Of a stretch of 64,000 nt of DNA, positions 17,592-25,718 are shown one piece after another. The notes beneath the pieces were generated by a model. It did not search any database. It was not told where the DNA came from and was given only the letters and a program-made list of their open reading frames with translations. A program made the position numbers and the translations under genes. Each line of letters starts with the position of its first letter. Position 1 is the stretch's first letter. Source of the DNA: Tardibacter sp963781025 (GTDB taxonomy: Bacteria; Pseudomonadota; Alphaproteobacteria; Sphingomonadales; Sphingomonadaceae). The stretch is taken from the NCBI GenBank assembly GCA_963781025.1, contig CAWADU010000003.1, positions 310,001-374,000 of the forward strand, in the 5' to 3' direction.

Positions 17592-18641
17592 GACCTGCGG
17601 CCCAGCCTGTGCGCGGTGCCTATGGTGGCGATCAGCAGAAGCGCTGCGCCGGCCTGATGCGCCACGCCGATCCAGAGGGCGACGCCGGACAGGATCGTCG
17701 CCACCCCAAGGCTGAACTGGACGAGAACCATGGCGGCAAGTTCGGCGGCATTGCGCGTGGCGCCGCGGCGGAACGCTACCCAGGCGGTCGCGAGCGCTGC
17801 CGCCGCCACGGCATAGGCCAGCGTGCGGTGACAGAATTGCACGACGACCGGATTGTCCACCGCATTGCGCCAGAGAGGGGCCAGCATCGCCACACCTTCA
17901 GGAAACCACTGATCGCCCATTTTCGGCCAGGTGTTGAACGCGAAACCGGCATCGAGACCGGCAGTGAAGGCGCCAAGCACGATCTGGAGGATGAGGACAG
18001 CGGTCAGCGGCAAGACCACGGGCGCATAACGCGCCGGCCGCGCCCCCGGATCGCGGGCGAGCTGGGACAGATCGAGCGCCGTCCAGACCAGCGCGGAGAG
18101 GATGAACAAGGCAGTCGACAAATGGGTCGCGAGGCGCAGGTGCGACACGTCCGGCCGGTCGACGAGGCCGGAAGCGACCATCCACCACCCGATTGCGCCT
18201 TGCAGGCCGCCAAGCGCGAGCAGCACCGTCAGGCGGCCGCCATAGCCCTTTGGAATGGCGCGCTTCCAGGCGAACCATAGAAGCGGCAGCGCGAAGACCA
18301 CGCCGATCAGGCGGCCGATCAGCCGGTGCAGATATTCCCAGAAGAAGATGTTCTTGAATTCGCCAAGGCTCATCCCGCGATTGAGCTTCTGATATTCGGG
18401 ATAGGCCTTGTATGCGTCGAACTCGGCCTGCCACTGCGCATGGTTCAGCGGAGGAACGACGCCGGAAACAGGTTCCCACCGCACCATCGAAAGGCCCGAT
18501 TCTGGTGAGCCTGGTGATGCCCCCGATCACCACCATCAGCAAAACCATCAAGGCAATGCAGAGCAACCAGCGCGAAATGGCGCGCGGCCGGGCTGTTGAA
18601 GGGCGAATGCGGCTGAGACTGGCTGTCGTCGTCATGGTCAT
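17588..18641 (-). pseudogene. ctaA: Heme A synthase (CtaA/COX15 type), split by one frameshift
   Basis: The enzyme oxidises heme O to heme A for aa3-type oxidases. The first segment starts at an ATG (18641, or 18635) and gives the first membrane helix WLLCIALMVLLMVVIGGITR. The rest, from SMVRWEPVSG to the C terminus, is in another frame. It has the remaining helices and heme-ligand histidines (EYLHRLIGR, HLRLATHLS, QFCHRTLAY, VAHQAGAAL). The two join cleanly if one A is removed from AGAATC (plus-strand 18498-18503), restoring ...RLTRSGLSMVRW. No other damage is visible. Either this copy is inactive and the strain relies on heme-O or bd oxidases, or the base is a sequencing error. Confidence 0.85.
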
Positions 18642-18726
18642 GATGGGGGCGATCCTATGCGCCGCTTCGAGCGTCAAGCCAAGTCTTCGCCACTTTTGCC
18701 ATGCTGACGAAGGAAGGACGTGCAAT

Positions 18727-18744
18727 GTAATGTTGTATCTTTAC
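18727..18744 (+). promoter_or_regulatory. Probable Zur box upstream of the MerC-like gene
   Basis: GTAATGTTGTATCTTTAC matches 15 of 18 positions of the alphaproteobacterial Zur palindrome (GTAATGTTATAACATTAC, as I know it). It lies just before a MerC-like transporter followed by a Zur-type regulator, which fits zinc-dependent repression of the pair. Confidence 0.7.
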
Positions 18745-18764
18745 CTTGGGAGTGTCATATCAGC

Positions 18765-19157
18765 GTGCGATTCGATTGGGAGAAGCGTGTGCTGGCAGTT
18801 TTGCGGCGTATCGGGACCGACCGGATAGCCATGACGCTTTCCGGCCTGTGCCTCATCCATTGCGCCGCTGGCGTGGTGCTGGTTTCGCTATTCGCCATTA
18901 TCGGCGGAGCGCTCGTCAACCCGATCGTTCACGAGGTCGGGCTTGGCCTTGCCATACCGCTGGCGGTCTATGCGCTGGGTCGCGGCTATGCGATTCACAA
19001 GACTACCCTGCCATTGATGATTGGCGGGGCGGGTGTTTGCCTGATGGCCGGAGGGATCAGTGTTCCCCATGGCGATTACCGGGAAGTGGCGTTGACAGTG
19101 ACCGGGGTCAGTCTTGTGGCTGTCGCGCATTATTTCAACCGTCGCGCGCTGGCGTGA
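18765..19157 (+). CDS. MerC-domain inner-membrane protein
   Basis: A protein of about 130 residues with four membrane helices of the MerC family. The Cys-His motif SGLCLIHCAAGVVLV in the first helix is the likely metal site. Later helices include LGLAIPLAVYALGRGY and TTLPLMIGGAGVCLM. I chose the GTG giving VRFDWEKRV because the frame's earlier GTG (18720) would place the Zur box inside the gene. The ATG at 18831 would cut the N terminus short. MerC proteins carry mercury in resistance operons. Here there are no mer genes, and the Zur box plus the following regulator suggest zinc or another thiophilic metal. Substrate and direction are unproven. Confidence 0.82.
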   Translation: MRFDWEKRVLAVLRRIGTDRIAMTLSGLCLIHCAAGVVLVSLFAIIGGALVNPIVHEVGLGLAIPLAVYALGRGYAIHKTTLPLMIGGAGVCLMAGGISVPHGDYREVALTVTGVSLVAVAHYFNRRALA

Positions 19158-19223
19158 GGGTAGCCAACGGCGTGCGCAAACGGCTTGCTTGCTGAGAGGC
19201 GACGGACCGCTTATCCTTATGCG

Positions 19224-19688
19224 ATGGTCCATGCCCATGTTCATCACCAAGGCGAGTCACTGAATCAGGCCGCCCAGGCGGCGATGCAACGCTCAGGCGA
19301 GCAGTGGACGCCGATGCGCGCCGCCGTTTTCGAGGCCCTTACCGGCTTCGACCGTCCTGCCAGCGCTTATGACATCGCCGAGGCTCTATCCCGGTCGGAA
19401 GGACGCCGGGTCGCCGCGAACAGCATTTACCGAATTCTCGACCTGTTCGTCGGCGTGAACCTGGCGCGGCGCGTGGAAAGCGCGAATGCCTATATCGCGA
19501 ACGATCATCCCGACTGCTTGCATGACTGCATTTTTCTGGTGTGCGACCATTGCGGCAAGACCACCCACATCGATGACGACAGGTTGAGCGATGCGGTGCG
19601 GTCGATCGCAAGCAAGGCGGGATTTCAGCCCGAACGGCCGGTGATAGAGGTGCGCGGGCGCTGTGGCGCGTGCCAAATGGATGCGTGA
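19224..19688 (+). CDS. zur: Fur-family regulator, probably Zur
   Basis: A protein of about 154 residues. The N terminus is His-rich (MVHAHVHHQGESL), followed by the winged helix QWTPMRAAVFEALTGFDRPA and ANSIYRILDLFV. A C-terminal dimer domain follows with HDCIFLVCDHCGKTTHIDDD and a second Cys pair CGACQ, forming the structural zinc site. The pattern fits Zur more than Fur. The open frame starts at a TTG 13 codons earlier, but the ATG at 19224 gives the better start. The Zur box about 480 bases upstream suggests autoregulation together with the MerC-like gene. Confidence 0.85.
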   Translation: MVHAHVHHQGESLNQAAQAAMQRSGEQWTPMRAAVFEALTGFDRPASAYDIAEALSRSEGRRVAANSIYRILDLFVGVNLARRVESANAYIANDHPDCLHDCIFLVCDHCGKTTHIDDDRLSDAVRSIASKAGFQPERPVIEVRGRCGACQMDA

Positions 19689-19773
19689 TTTGTTGGAACG
19701 ATCGGATGTTCTGGTTGGTGCGTAACTTCAAAACGATAACGCCCCGAACGGCGGCGACAGGGAGTTTTGATCG

Positions 19774-21708
19774 ATGGGCGATGTGAAACGCGGATTGGCC
19801 ACCCCTTTATTGGATGGAGTGGAGGAGCCTGGGGATTTGCGTCGTCTGGATGTGTCGGCGCTGGGGGCGTTGGCGGCGGAGTTGCGTGCTGAGCTGATTG
19901 ACGCGGTGAGCGTGACGGGGGGTCATCTTGGGGCGGGTCTGGGTGTGGTCGAGCTGACGGTGGCGCTGCACTATGTGTTCGACACGCCGCGGGACAAGCT
20001 GATCTGGGACGTGGGGCACCAGGCGTATCCGCACAAGATATTGACGGGCCGTCGGGCGCGGATGCGGAGTTTGCGGCAGGGCGGGGGGTTGAGCGGTTTC
20101 ACCCGGCGTTCGGAGAGCGCGTACGATCCGTTTGGGGCGGCGCATTCGTCGACGTCGATCTCGGCGGCGCTGGGGTTTGCGGTGGCGAACCGTCTGGCGG
20201 GTCGCGCGGGCAAGGCGATTGCGGTGATCGGCGACGGGGCGCTGTCGGCGGGGATGGCGTACGAGGCGATGAACAACGCGCAGGCGGCGGGCAACCGGCT
20301 GGTGGTGATCTTGAACGACAACGACATGTCGATAGCGCCGCCGGTGGGTGCGGTGTCGGCGTATCTGGCGCGGCTGATTTCGTCGGGGACGTTCATGTCG
20401 GCGCGCGAGGTGCTGCGCAAGCTGGCGCGGCGGATGCCGCGGCCGCTGCATATTGCGGCGCGCAAGGCCGACGAGTTCGCGCGCGGGCTGGCGACGGGGG
20501 GGACGCTGTTCGAGGAGCTGGGGTTTTATTATGTCGGTCCGGTGGACGGGCACAATCTCGACCATCTGCTGCCGGTTTTGGAGAATGTGCGCGACGCGGC
20601 CGAGGGGCCGATTTTGGTGCATGTGGTGACGCAGAAGGGCAAGGGCTATGCGCCGGCGGAAGCCGCGGCGGACAAATACCATGGGGTGGTGAAGTTCGAC
20701 GTGGTGACGGGGACGCAGGCGAAGGGGCCGCCGGGTCCGCCGAGCTATACGAAGGTGTTTGCCGAGGCGCTGGTGAGCGAGGCGGCGGCCGATGCGCGGA
20801 TTGTGGCGATCACCGCGGCGATGCCGTCGGGGACCGGGCTCGACCTGTTCGAGAAGGCGTTTCCCGAGCGGATGTTTGACGTTGGGATCGCCGAGCAGCA
20901 CGCGGTGACGTTTGCAGCGGGGCTTGCGGCGCAGGGGATGAAGCCGTTCTGCGCGATTTATTCGACCTTTTTGCAGCGCGCGTACGACCAGGTGGTGCAC
21001 GATGTGGCGATCCAGAACCTGCCGGTGCGGTTTGCGATCGACCGGGCGGGGCTGGTCGGCGCGGACGGGGCGACGCACGCGGGCAGCTTTGACGTGGCGT
21101 ATCTGGCGACGCTGCCGAACCTGGTGGTGATGGCGGCGGCCGACGAGGCCGAGCTGGTGCATATGGTGCACACGATGGCGTGCCACGACAGCGGGCCGAT
21201 CGCGGTGCGCTATCCGCGGGGCAACGGCACCGGGGTGGCGCTGCCGGCGGTGGCGGAACGGCTGGCGATCGGGCGGGGGCGGGTGGTGCGCGAGGGCAAG
21301 AAGATCGCGCTTTTGTCGCTGGGGACGCGGCTCGCGGAAGCGGAGCTGGCGGCGGACCGGCTCGATGCGATGGGTCTGTCGACGAGCGTTGCCGACATGC
21401 GCTTTGCCAAGCCGCTCGACACGGCGCTGATCCGCCGCCTGGCGGCGAGCCACGAGCTTTTGATCACGATCGAGGAAGGAGCGGTGGGCGGCTTTGGCGC
21501 GCATGTGCTGACGCTGGCGAGCGACGAGGGGCTGACCGATGGCGGGCTCAAGATCCGCACGCTGAGGCTGCCCGACGTGTTCCAGGACCACGACAAGCCC
21601 GAGGCGCAATACGCCGCGGCCCGGCTCGACGCCCGCGCGATCGTCGACGCCGCCCTCGCCGCGCTGCGCCACAACAGCCCCGCCATCCAAAACACCGCCT
21701 CCGCTTGA
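19774..21708 (+). CDS. dxs: 1-deoxy-D-xylulose-5-phosphate synthase
   Basis: A 644-residue thiamine-diphosphate enzyme that makes DXP from pyruvate and glyceraldehyde 3-phosphate, the first step of the MEP isoprenoid pathway. Signatures are KLIWDVGHQAYPHKILTGR, the ThDP-binding GDGALSAGMAYEAMNN ending in LNDND, the central FYYVGPVDGHNLDHL and the transketolase-type C-terminal half (GLVGADGATHAGSFDVAYL). Codon use differs by eye from the neighbours: many G-ending codons and GGG for glycine, where nearby genes prefer GGC. It stands next to hopanoid genes, and hopanoids are a large isoprenoid demand. A second dxs elsewhere in the genome is possible. Confidence 0.97.
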   Translation: MGDVKRGLATPLLDGVEEPGDLRRLDVSALGALAAELRAELIDAVSVTGGHLGAGLGVVELTVALHYVFDTPRDKLIWDVGHQAYPHKILTGRRARMRSLRQGGGLSGFTRRSESAYDPFGAAHSSTSISAALGFAVANRLAGRAGKAIAVIGDGALSAGMAYEAMNNAQAAGNRLVVILNDNDMSIAPPVGAVSAYLARLISSGTFMSAREVLRKLARRMPRPLHIAARKADEFARGLATGGTLFEELGFYYVGPVDGHNLDHLLPVLENVRDAAEGPILVHVVTQKGKGYAPAEAAADKYHGVVKFDVVTGTQAKGPPGPPSYTKVFAEALVSEAAADARIVAITAAMPSGTGLDLFEKAFPERMFDVGIAEQHAVTFAAGLAAQGMKPFCAIYSTFLQRAYDQVVHDVAIQNLPVRFAIDRAGLVGADGATHAGSFDVAYLATLPNLVVMAAADEAELVHMVHTMACHDSGPIAVRYPRGNGTGVALPAVAERLAIGRGRVVREGKKIALLSLGTRLAEAELAADRLDAMGLSTSVADMRFAKPLDTALIRRLAASHELLITIEEGAVGGFGAHVLTLASDEGLTDGGLKIRTLRLPDVFQDHDKPEAQYAAARLDARAIVDAALAALRHNSPAIQNTASA

Positions 21709-21715
21709 GAACAAG

Positions 21716-22150
21716 TTGCGAGCATTGTGCGTCTTTTTCTGCGGATTGGCGGCCCTTGTCCTGACGTCCGGGAATACGCCTGTGGACGTGCTTCGGGTCG
21801 ATGTCGGGAATGTGCGCAATGATAGGGGGCTGGTCCATGTCGACATCTGCACCAGGGCGGATTTCTTGAAGGATTGCCCCGTTTCCGTCAGCGCCCCGGC
21901 GCGGCGGGGCGTGACCCAGATCGAGATTCCAAACCTGCCACCCGGTGAATATGCAGCGCAGGCCTATCACGACGAAAACGGCAATGACAAAGTCGACCAA
22001 GGGCTTTTCGGCATTCCAAGGGAGGGCGTCGGTTTTTCCAATGACGCGAAAATACGCCTGGGCCCGCCCCGGTATCGCGACGCGGCCTTTCGATTCGACG
22101 GCGGCAGACGGATGATTTCGATCCATCTGCGCTATTTCATGGGGCGATGA
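21716..22150 (+). CDS. DUF2141 family secreted protein
   Basis: A 144-residue protein with an N-terminal hydrophobic export signal and a small beta-sandwich of the DUF2141 type. The hallmark is IPNLPPGEYAAQAYHDENGN followed by DKVDQGLFGIPREGVGFSND. The family's role is unknown. Members are exported and recur beside lipid and carotenoid or hopanoid genes. The best available start is a TTG seven bases after the dxs stop, with a poor ribosome-binding site, so it may depend on dxs translation. Its stop overlaps the hpnN start by ATGA, tying it to hopanoid transport. Confidence 0.8.
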   Translation: MRALCVFFCGLAALVLTSGNTPVDVLRVDVGNVRNDRGLVHVDICTRADFLKDCPVSVSAPARRGVTQIEIPNLPPGEYAAQAYHDENGNDKVDQGLFGIPREGVGFSNDAKIRLGPPRYRDAAFRFDGGRRMISIHLRYFMGR

Positions 22151-24807
22151 TCGTGATCGGGGGCAGGAAGGGCTCGGCACCAGGGATCATCCCCGCCGCC
22201 GTCGGGCTTGGCACCCGCCGGCCGATACATGTGGCGCTGTTGTCGCTCATCCTTTGCCTGCTCGCGATTTTCTACCTCGCCGGCCACTTCGCGATGACGA
22301 CCGACACCGCCCAACTCATCTCCCCCAAGGTCGAATGGCGGCAGCAGGATGCGGCGCTGGATGCGGCCTTTCCCCAGAACGCCGATGTGACGGTGGTGGT
22401 GGTCGATGGCGCGACGCCCGAACGCGCCGAAGCCGCCGCCTCCGCCCTGACGGAGCGACTGTCCGCGCGACTGGACATCTTCAAATCGGTGCGGCGGCCC
22501 GATGGCGGCGCCTTCTTCGACCGGGAAGGGCTGTTGTTCGGGTCGGTAAACGAGGTGCGCGCGACGACCGGCCAGTTGATTGCGGCCCAGCCGTTCCTGG
22601 GTCCGCTGGCCGCCGACCCCAGCCTTCGCGGGGTCATGACGAGCCTTGCGACTGCGCTTTCCGGCGTCGAGCAGGGCAATGCAAAGCTTGGCGATGTGAC
22701 GCGCCCCATGAAGGCGCTTGGCGTCGCGCTCGGCGATGCCGCTTCGGGAAGGCCTGCGCAATTTTCCTGGCAGATGCTGATCCACCAGGGAAAGGAAGGG
22801 ATCGAGCCGCCGCTTCGCCGGATCGTGCTCGTGCAGCCGCGTCTCGACTATGGCGCATTGATGCCCGGCGCGGCGGCAAGCGATGCGATCCGGGGCGCCG
22901 CCGCCGATCTCAAGCTCGATCCCGCGCATGGCGTCACGGTGCGTCTGACCGGGGCAGTGCCGCTGGCGGACGAGGAATTCGCCTCGCTGTCGCATCGCGT
23001 GTGGCTGGTTTCATCCGCGATGATCGGCTCGATGCTGCTGATGCTGTGGCTGGCGACCCGTTCGGCGCGGATCGTGACCGCGATCATGCTGACGACTTTT
23101 GCCGGTCTTGTGGTGACCGCCGCGATCGGTCTGGCGGCCGTGGGCCAGTTCAACCTGATCTCGGTCGCGTTCATTCCGCTGTTCGTCGGCCTTGGCGTCG
23201 ATTTCGGCATACAGTTGAGCGTCCGTTTCCGGGCGGAGCGCCTCGAATATCCCGATCCGGCGACCGCCCTTCAGAGATCGGCGGTGGCGCTCGGCGCGCC
23301 GCTGGCGCTGGCGGCGGCGGCGATTTGTCTGGGTTTCCTGGCGTTCCTGCCGACCAACTATGTCGGCATATCCGAACTGGGCATCATCGCCGGGCTGGGG
23401 ATGGTCGTCGCGCTGCTGTTCAGCGTCACGCTCCTTCCCGCGCTGCTGATGCTGCTTCGCCCACCGCAGCAGGGGATGGAGGTCGGCAACCGCCGGATGG
23501 CGCCCGTCGACCGGTTTCTGGTCGAAAAACGGCGAGCCGTGCTGTGGACCTTCGGGCTTTCCATGATCGCCAGTATCGCCCTGCTGCCGCTGGTACGGTT
23601 CGACTTCAATCCGTTGCATCTGCGCGATCCTAACGGACAGGCCATGTCGACATTGCTCGACCTGATGCGCGATCCGAACCGGACGCCCAACACGATCGAC
23701 GTGCTGGCACCCGGCATTCCCGCGGCAGAGGCGCTGGCGCGGAAACTGGCGGCCATGCCGGAAGTGGCGCAGGCGGTGACGGTCACAAGCTTCGTCCCCG
23801 ATGAGCAAATGGAAAAGCTGGCGCTGATCGGGGATGCGCGGATGTTGCTGGATCTGACGCTCAACCCCTTTGACGTGCTGCCGCCGCCGACCGACGCGGA
23901 AACGCGCAGCAGCCTTGCCGCCACGGCTGCGCAACTGCGCCGCGTCTCGGCGGGATCGACTGACGCCGCAGCCATGGACGCTCGCCGCCTCGCCGATGCT
24001 CTCGACAGGCTGGTGGCCGGCCCGGCCCGCCATCGCGCAGCCGCCGACGCCGCCGTTACCCAGCCGCTGGACATTCTGTTGCGACAGGCGCGGGCGATGC
24101 TGGAGGCGGAGCCGGTCACTCCGGAAACGCTGCCGGCGGACTTGCTTCGCGATTGGGTAAGCGACGATGGCCAGGCCCGTGTGCAGGTGTTTCCCAGGGG
24201 CGACAGCAACGACAATGCGACGCTTGCCCGGTTTTCCGACGCCGTTCGCCGTGTCGCGCCAAATGCGTCGGGCGCGCCGATCTCGACACGCCAGGCGGCC
24301 CGCACGATATCCGGCGCGTTCATTCAGGCGGGCATACTGGCGCTGGTTGCGATCACCCTGCTGCTGTTCGCGGTGCTGAGGAACGTGAAGGAGGTTGCTT
24401 TCACCCTGGCGCCCATCGTCCTGTCGGGCTTCCTGACGCTGGGGACGTGCGTGCTGATCGGCCAGTCCATCAATTTCGCAAACATCATCGCTTTCCCCCT
24501 GCTGTTCGGCGTCGGCGTCGCGTTCCACATCTATTTCGTGATGGCGTGGCGTTCCGGAGCCACCGACCTGTTGCAATCCAGCCTTGCGCGGGCGGTGCTG
24601 TTCAGCGCGCTTGCAACCGGTTGCGCCTTTGGCAGCCTCTGGCTTTCAAGTCATCCCGGCACCGCCAGCATGGGCAAGATTCTGATGATCTCGCTTGCAT
24701 GGACGCTGGTTTGCGCCCTGATCTTCGAGCCTGCTCTGCTGGGCCCCCCGCCCAGGAAAGCAGAGCCCGATAAAGCTGGGCCAGACGAGGGGCCTATCTG
24801 CGCTTGA
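22147..24807 (+). CDS. hpnN: Hopanoid transporter HpnN (RND/MMPL family)
   Basis: An 886-residue RND-type inner-membrane protein. The first helix (HVALLSLILCLLAIFYLAG, about residues 28-46) is followed by a periplasmic domain. A block of helices with the sterol-sensing-like motif FIPLFVGLGVDFGIQLSVRF comes next, then a second periplasmic domain and a second helix block (FANIIAFPLLFGVGVAFHIY). In Rhodopseudomonas and Burkholderia HpnN moves hopanoids to the outer membrane. It is coupled by ATGA to DUF2141 and overlaps the convergent hpnM by 14 bases. Squalene-hopene cyclase and other hpn genes are not in the window. Confidence 0.93.
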   Translation: MIVIGGRKGSAPGIIPAAVGLGTRRPIHVALLSLILCLLAIFYLAGHFAMTTDTAQLISPKVEWRQQDAALDAAFPQNADVTVVVVDGATPERAEAAASALTERLSARLDIFKSVRRPDGGAFFDREGLLFGSVNEVRATTGQLIAAQPFLGPLAADPSLRGVMTSLATALSGVEQGNAKLGDVTRPMKALGVALGDAASGRPAQFSWQMLIHQGKEGIEPPLRRIVLVQPRLDYGALMPGAAASDAIRGAAADLKLDPAHGVTVRLTGAVPLADEEFASLSHRVWLVSSAMIGSMLLMLWLATRSARIVTAIMLTTFAGLVVTAAIGLAAVGQFNLISVAFIPLFVGLGVDFGIQLSVRFRAERLEYPDPATALQRSAVALGAPLALAAAAICLGFLAFLPTNYVGISELGIIAGLGMVVALLFSVTLLPALLMLLRPPQQGMEVGNRRMAPVDRFLVEKRRAVLWTFGLSMIASIALLPLVRFDFNPLHLRDPNGQAMSTLLDLMRDPNRTPNTIDVLAPGIPAAEALARKLAAMPEVAQAVTVTSFVPDEQMEKLALIGDARMLLDLTLNPFDVLPPPTDAETRSSLAATAAQLRRVSAGSTDAAAMDARRLADALDRLVAGPARHRAAADAAVTQPLDILLRQARAMLEAEPVTPETLPADLLRDWVSDDGQARVQVFPRGDSNDNATLARFSDAVRRVAPNASGAPISTRQAARTISGAFIQAGILALVAITLLLFAVLRNVKEVAFTLAPIVLSGFLTLGTCVLIGQSINFANIIAFPLLFGVGVAFHIYFVMAWRSGATDLLQSSLARAVLFSALATGCAFGSLWLSSHPGTASMGKILMISLAWTLVCALIFEPALLGPPPRKAEPDKAGPDEGPICA

Positions 24808-25405
24808 GGTTTCTGTCGGCGAGCGCGTTCAGCTTCGAGATCAGGGCCGGAGCGCCGCCGGCTTGCAGGGTCGATGCATAGTCGGCGCGCTGGACGCTCA
24901 TCTGGCTGACGCCGTCATAATAGACATCGATGATCTTCCAGCTTCCCCCTGAGCTTCGCAGCCGGTAGTTCAGCCGATTGGTGTTCGAACCCGAAACAAG
25001 GGTCGATCGCACCAGCTTGTCGGGTCCGCGCGTATCGACCTTGGGATCGACGGCAAAGCGCTCGCCCGAAAAGCTGCCGAAGTTGATCGCATAGGTGACG
25101 GCGCTCATCCGCGCGAACGCCTTGACGAGCGCCGCCTGATCGGCGGACGAAATGCTCGTCCATCCCGGACCTACGACAAAACGGGTCATGGTCGGCAGAT
25201 CGTAGCTCTGCTCCAAAAGGCTGAGGAAGCGTTGGTAGCGCCCATCCATACCCAGCGTTCTGCCCTGCTTCATGACGTCCAGCAGCGATCCGTTGAAGGA
25301 TGTGATCCGCGCTGCTGCGGGATCGGCCTGTTCCGCATGCGCCGCCGCGACGGGCATTAATGCCGCCGCCAAGGCGAAAACGCGCGCCATATGTCTGTTG
25401 GCCAT
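24794..25405 (-). CDS. hpnM: HpnM, MlaC-like periplasmic lipid-binding protein
   Basis: A 203-residue exported protein of the Tol-Ttg2D/MlaC family, hopanoid-associated branch. The signal peptide is MARVFALAAALMPVAAAHA. The core has the MlaC-like pattern LLEQSYDLPTMTRFVVGPGW, then AFARMSAVTYAINFGSFSGE, and the end SGGSWKIIDVYYDGVSQMSV. HpnM is thought to carry a lipid through the periplasm, and its pairing with hpnN is conserved. The start at the ATG for MANRHMARV is preferred over an upstream TTG. Confidence 0.9.
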   Translation of the reverse strand: MANRHMARVFALAAALMPVAAAHAEQADPAAARITSFNGSLLDVMKQGRTLGMDGRYQRFLSLLEQSYDLPTMTRFVVGPGWTSISSADQAALVKAFARMSAVTYAINFGSFSGERFAVDPKVDTRGPDKLVRSTLVSGSNTNRLNYRLRSSGGSWKIIDVYYDGVSQMSVQRADYASTLQAGGAPALISKLNALADRNLKRR

Positions 25406-25682
25406 GCTCAATCGATTCCGCCTTTTCAGGTTCAAACGAACAACTTGATTATCGCTCAGCTTAAATGAACGGCAAATGTGCTATGAATTGCGGTGCGTCG
25501 GGTTGTTCCGCGCCTTTCGCCAGGTTGGTGCTTGCGCACCAGTCCACCCGATGTGAACGGCAAATTCAAGTTTTCATGTGGGACGAGCGCCGTCTGATCC
25601 TCAGTTCGACGCGTCGAAATCACGCACCCGAACGGCAGCGCCGCCGCCTATCCTATTCGCCAGCTCGTCCTTCGATCGGCAT

Positions 25683-25699
25683 GTGCAACATTGTTGCGC
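25683..25699. promoter_or_regulatory. Palindrome just upstream of the GMC oxidoreductase
   Basis: GTGCAACA-T-TGTTGCGC, one mismatch, centred 28 bases before the GMC start. A likely operator. The half-site TGCAACA recurs in the palindrome at 46534-46551. The remainder of the 313-base gap between hpnM and the GMC gene shows nothing else. Confidence 0.45.
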
Positions 25700-25718
25700 G
25701 AAGGACAGGCGGCCGGGC

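Noticed and set aside
19807..21852. A 681-codon open frame antisense to dxs
   Set aside because: It is entirely Arg/His/Gln-rich and results from the G-rich third positions of dxs. There is no ribosome-binding site and no family motif.
23011..24576. 521-codon frame antisense to hpnN
   Set aside because: It has Gln/Arg/His-rich low complexity and overlaps a full RND transporter.
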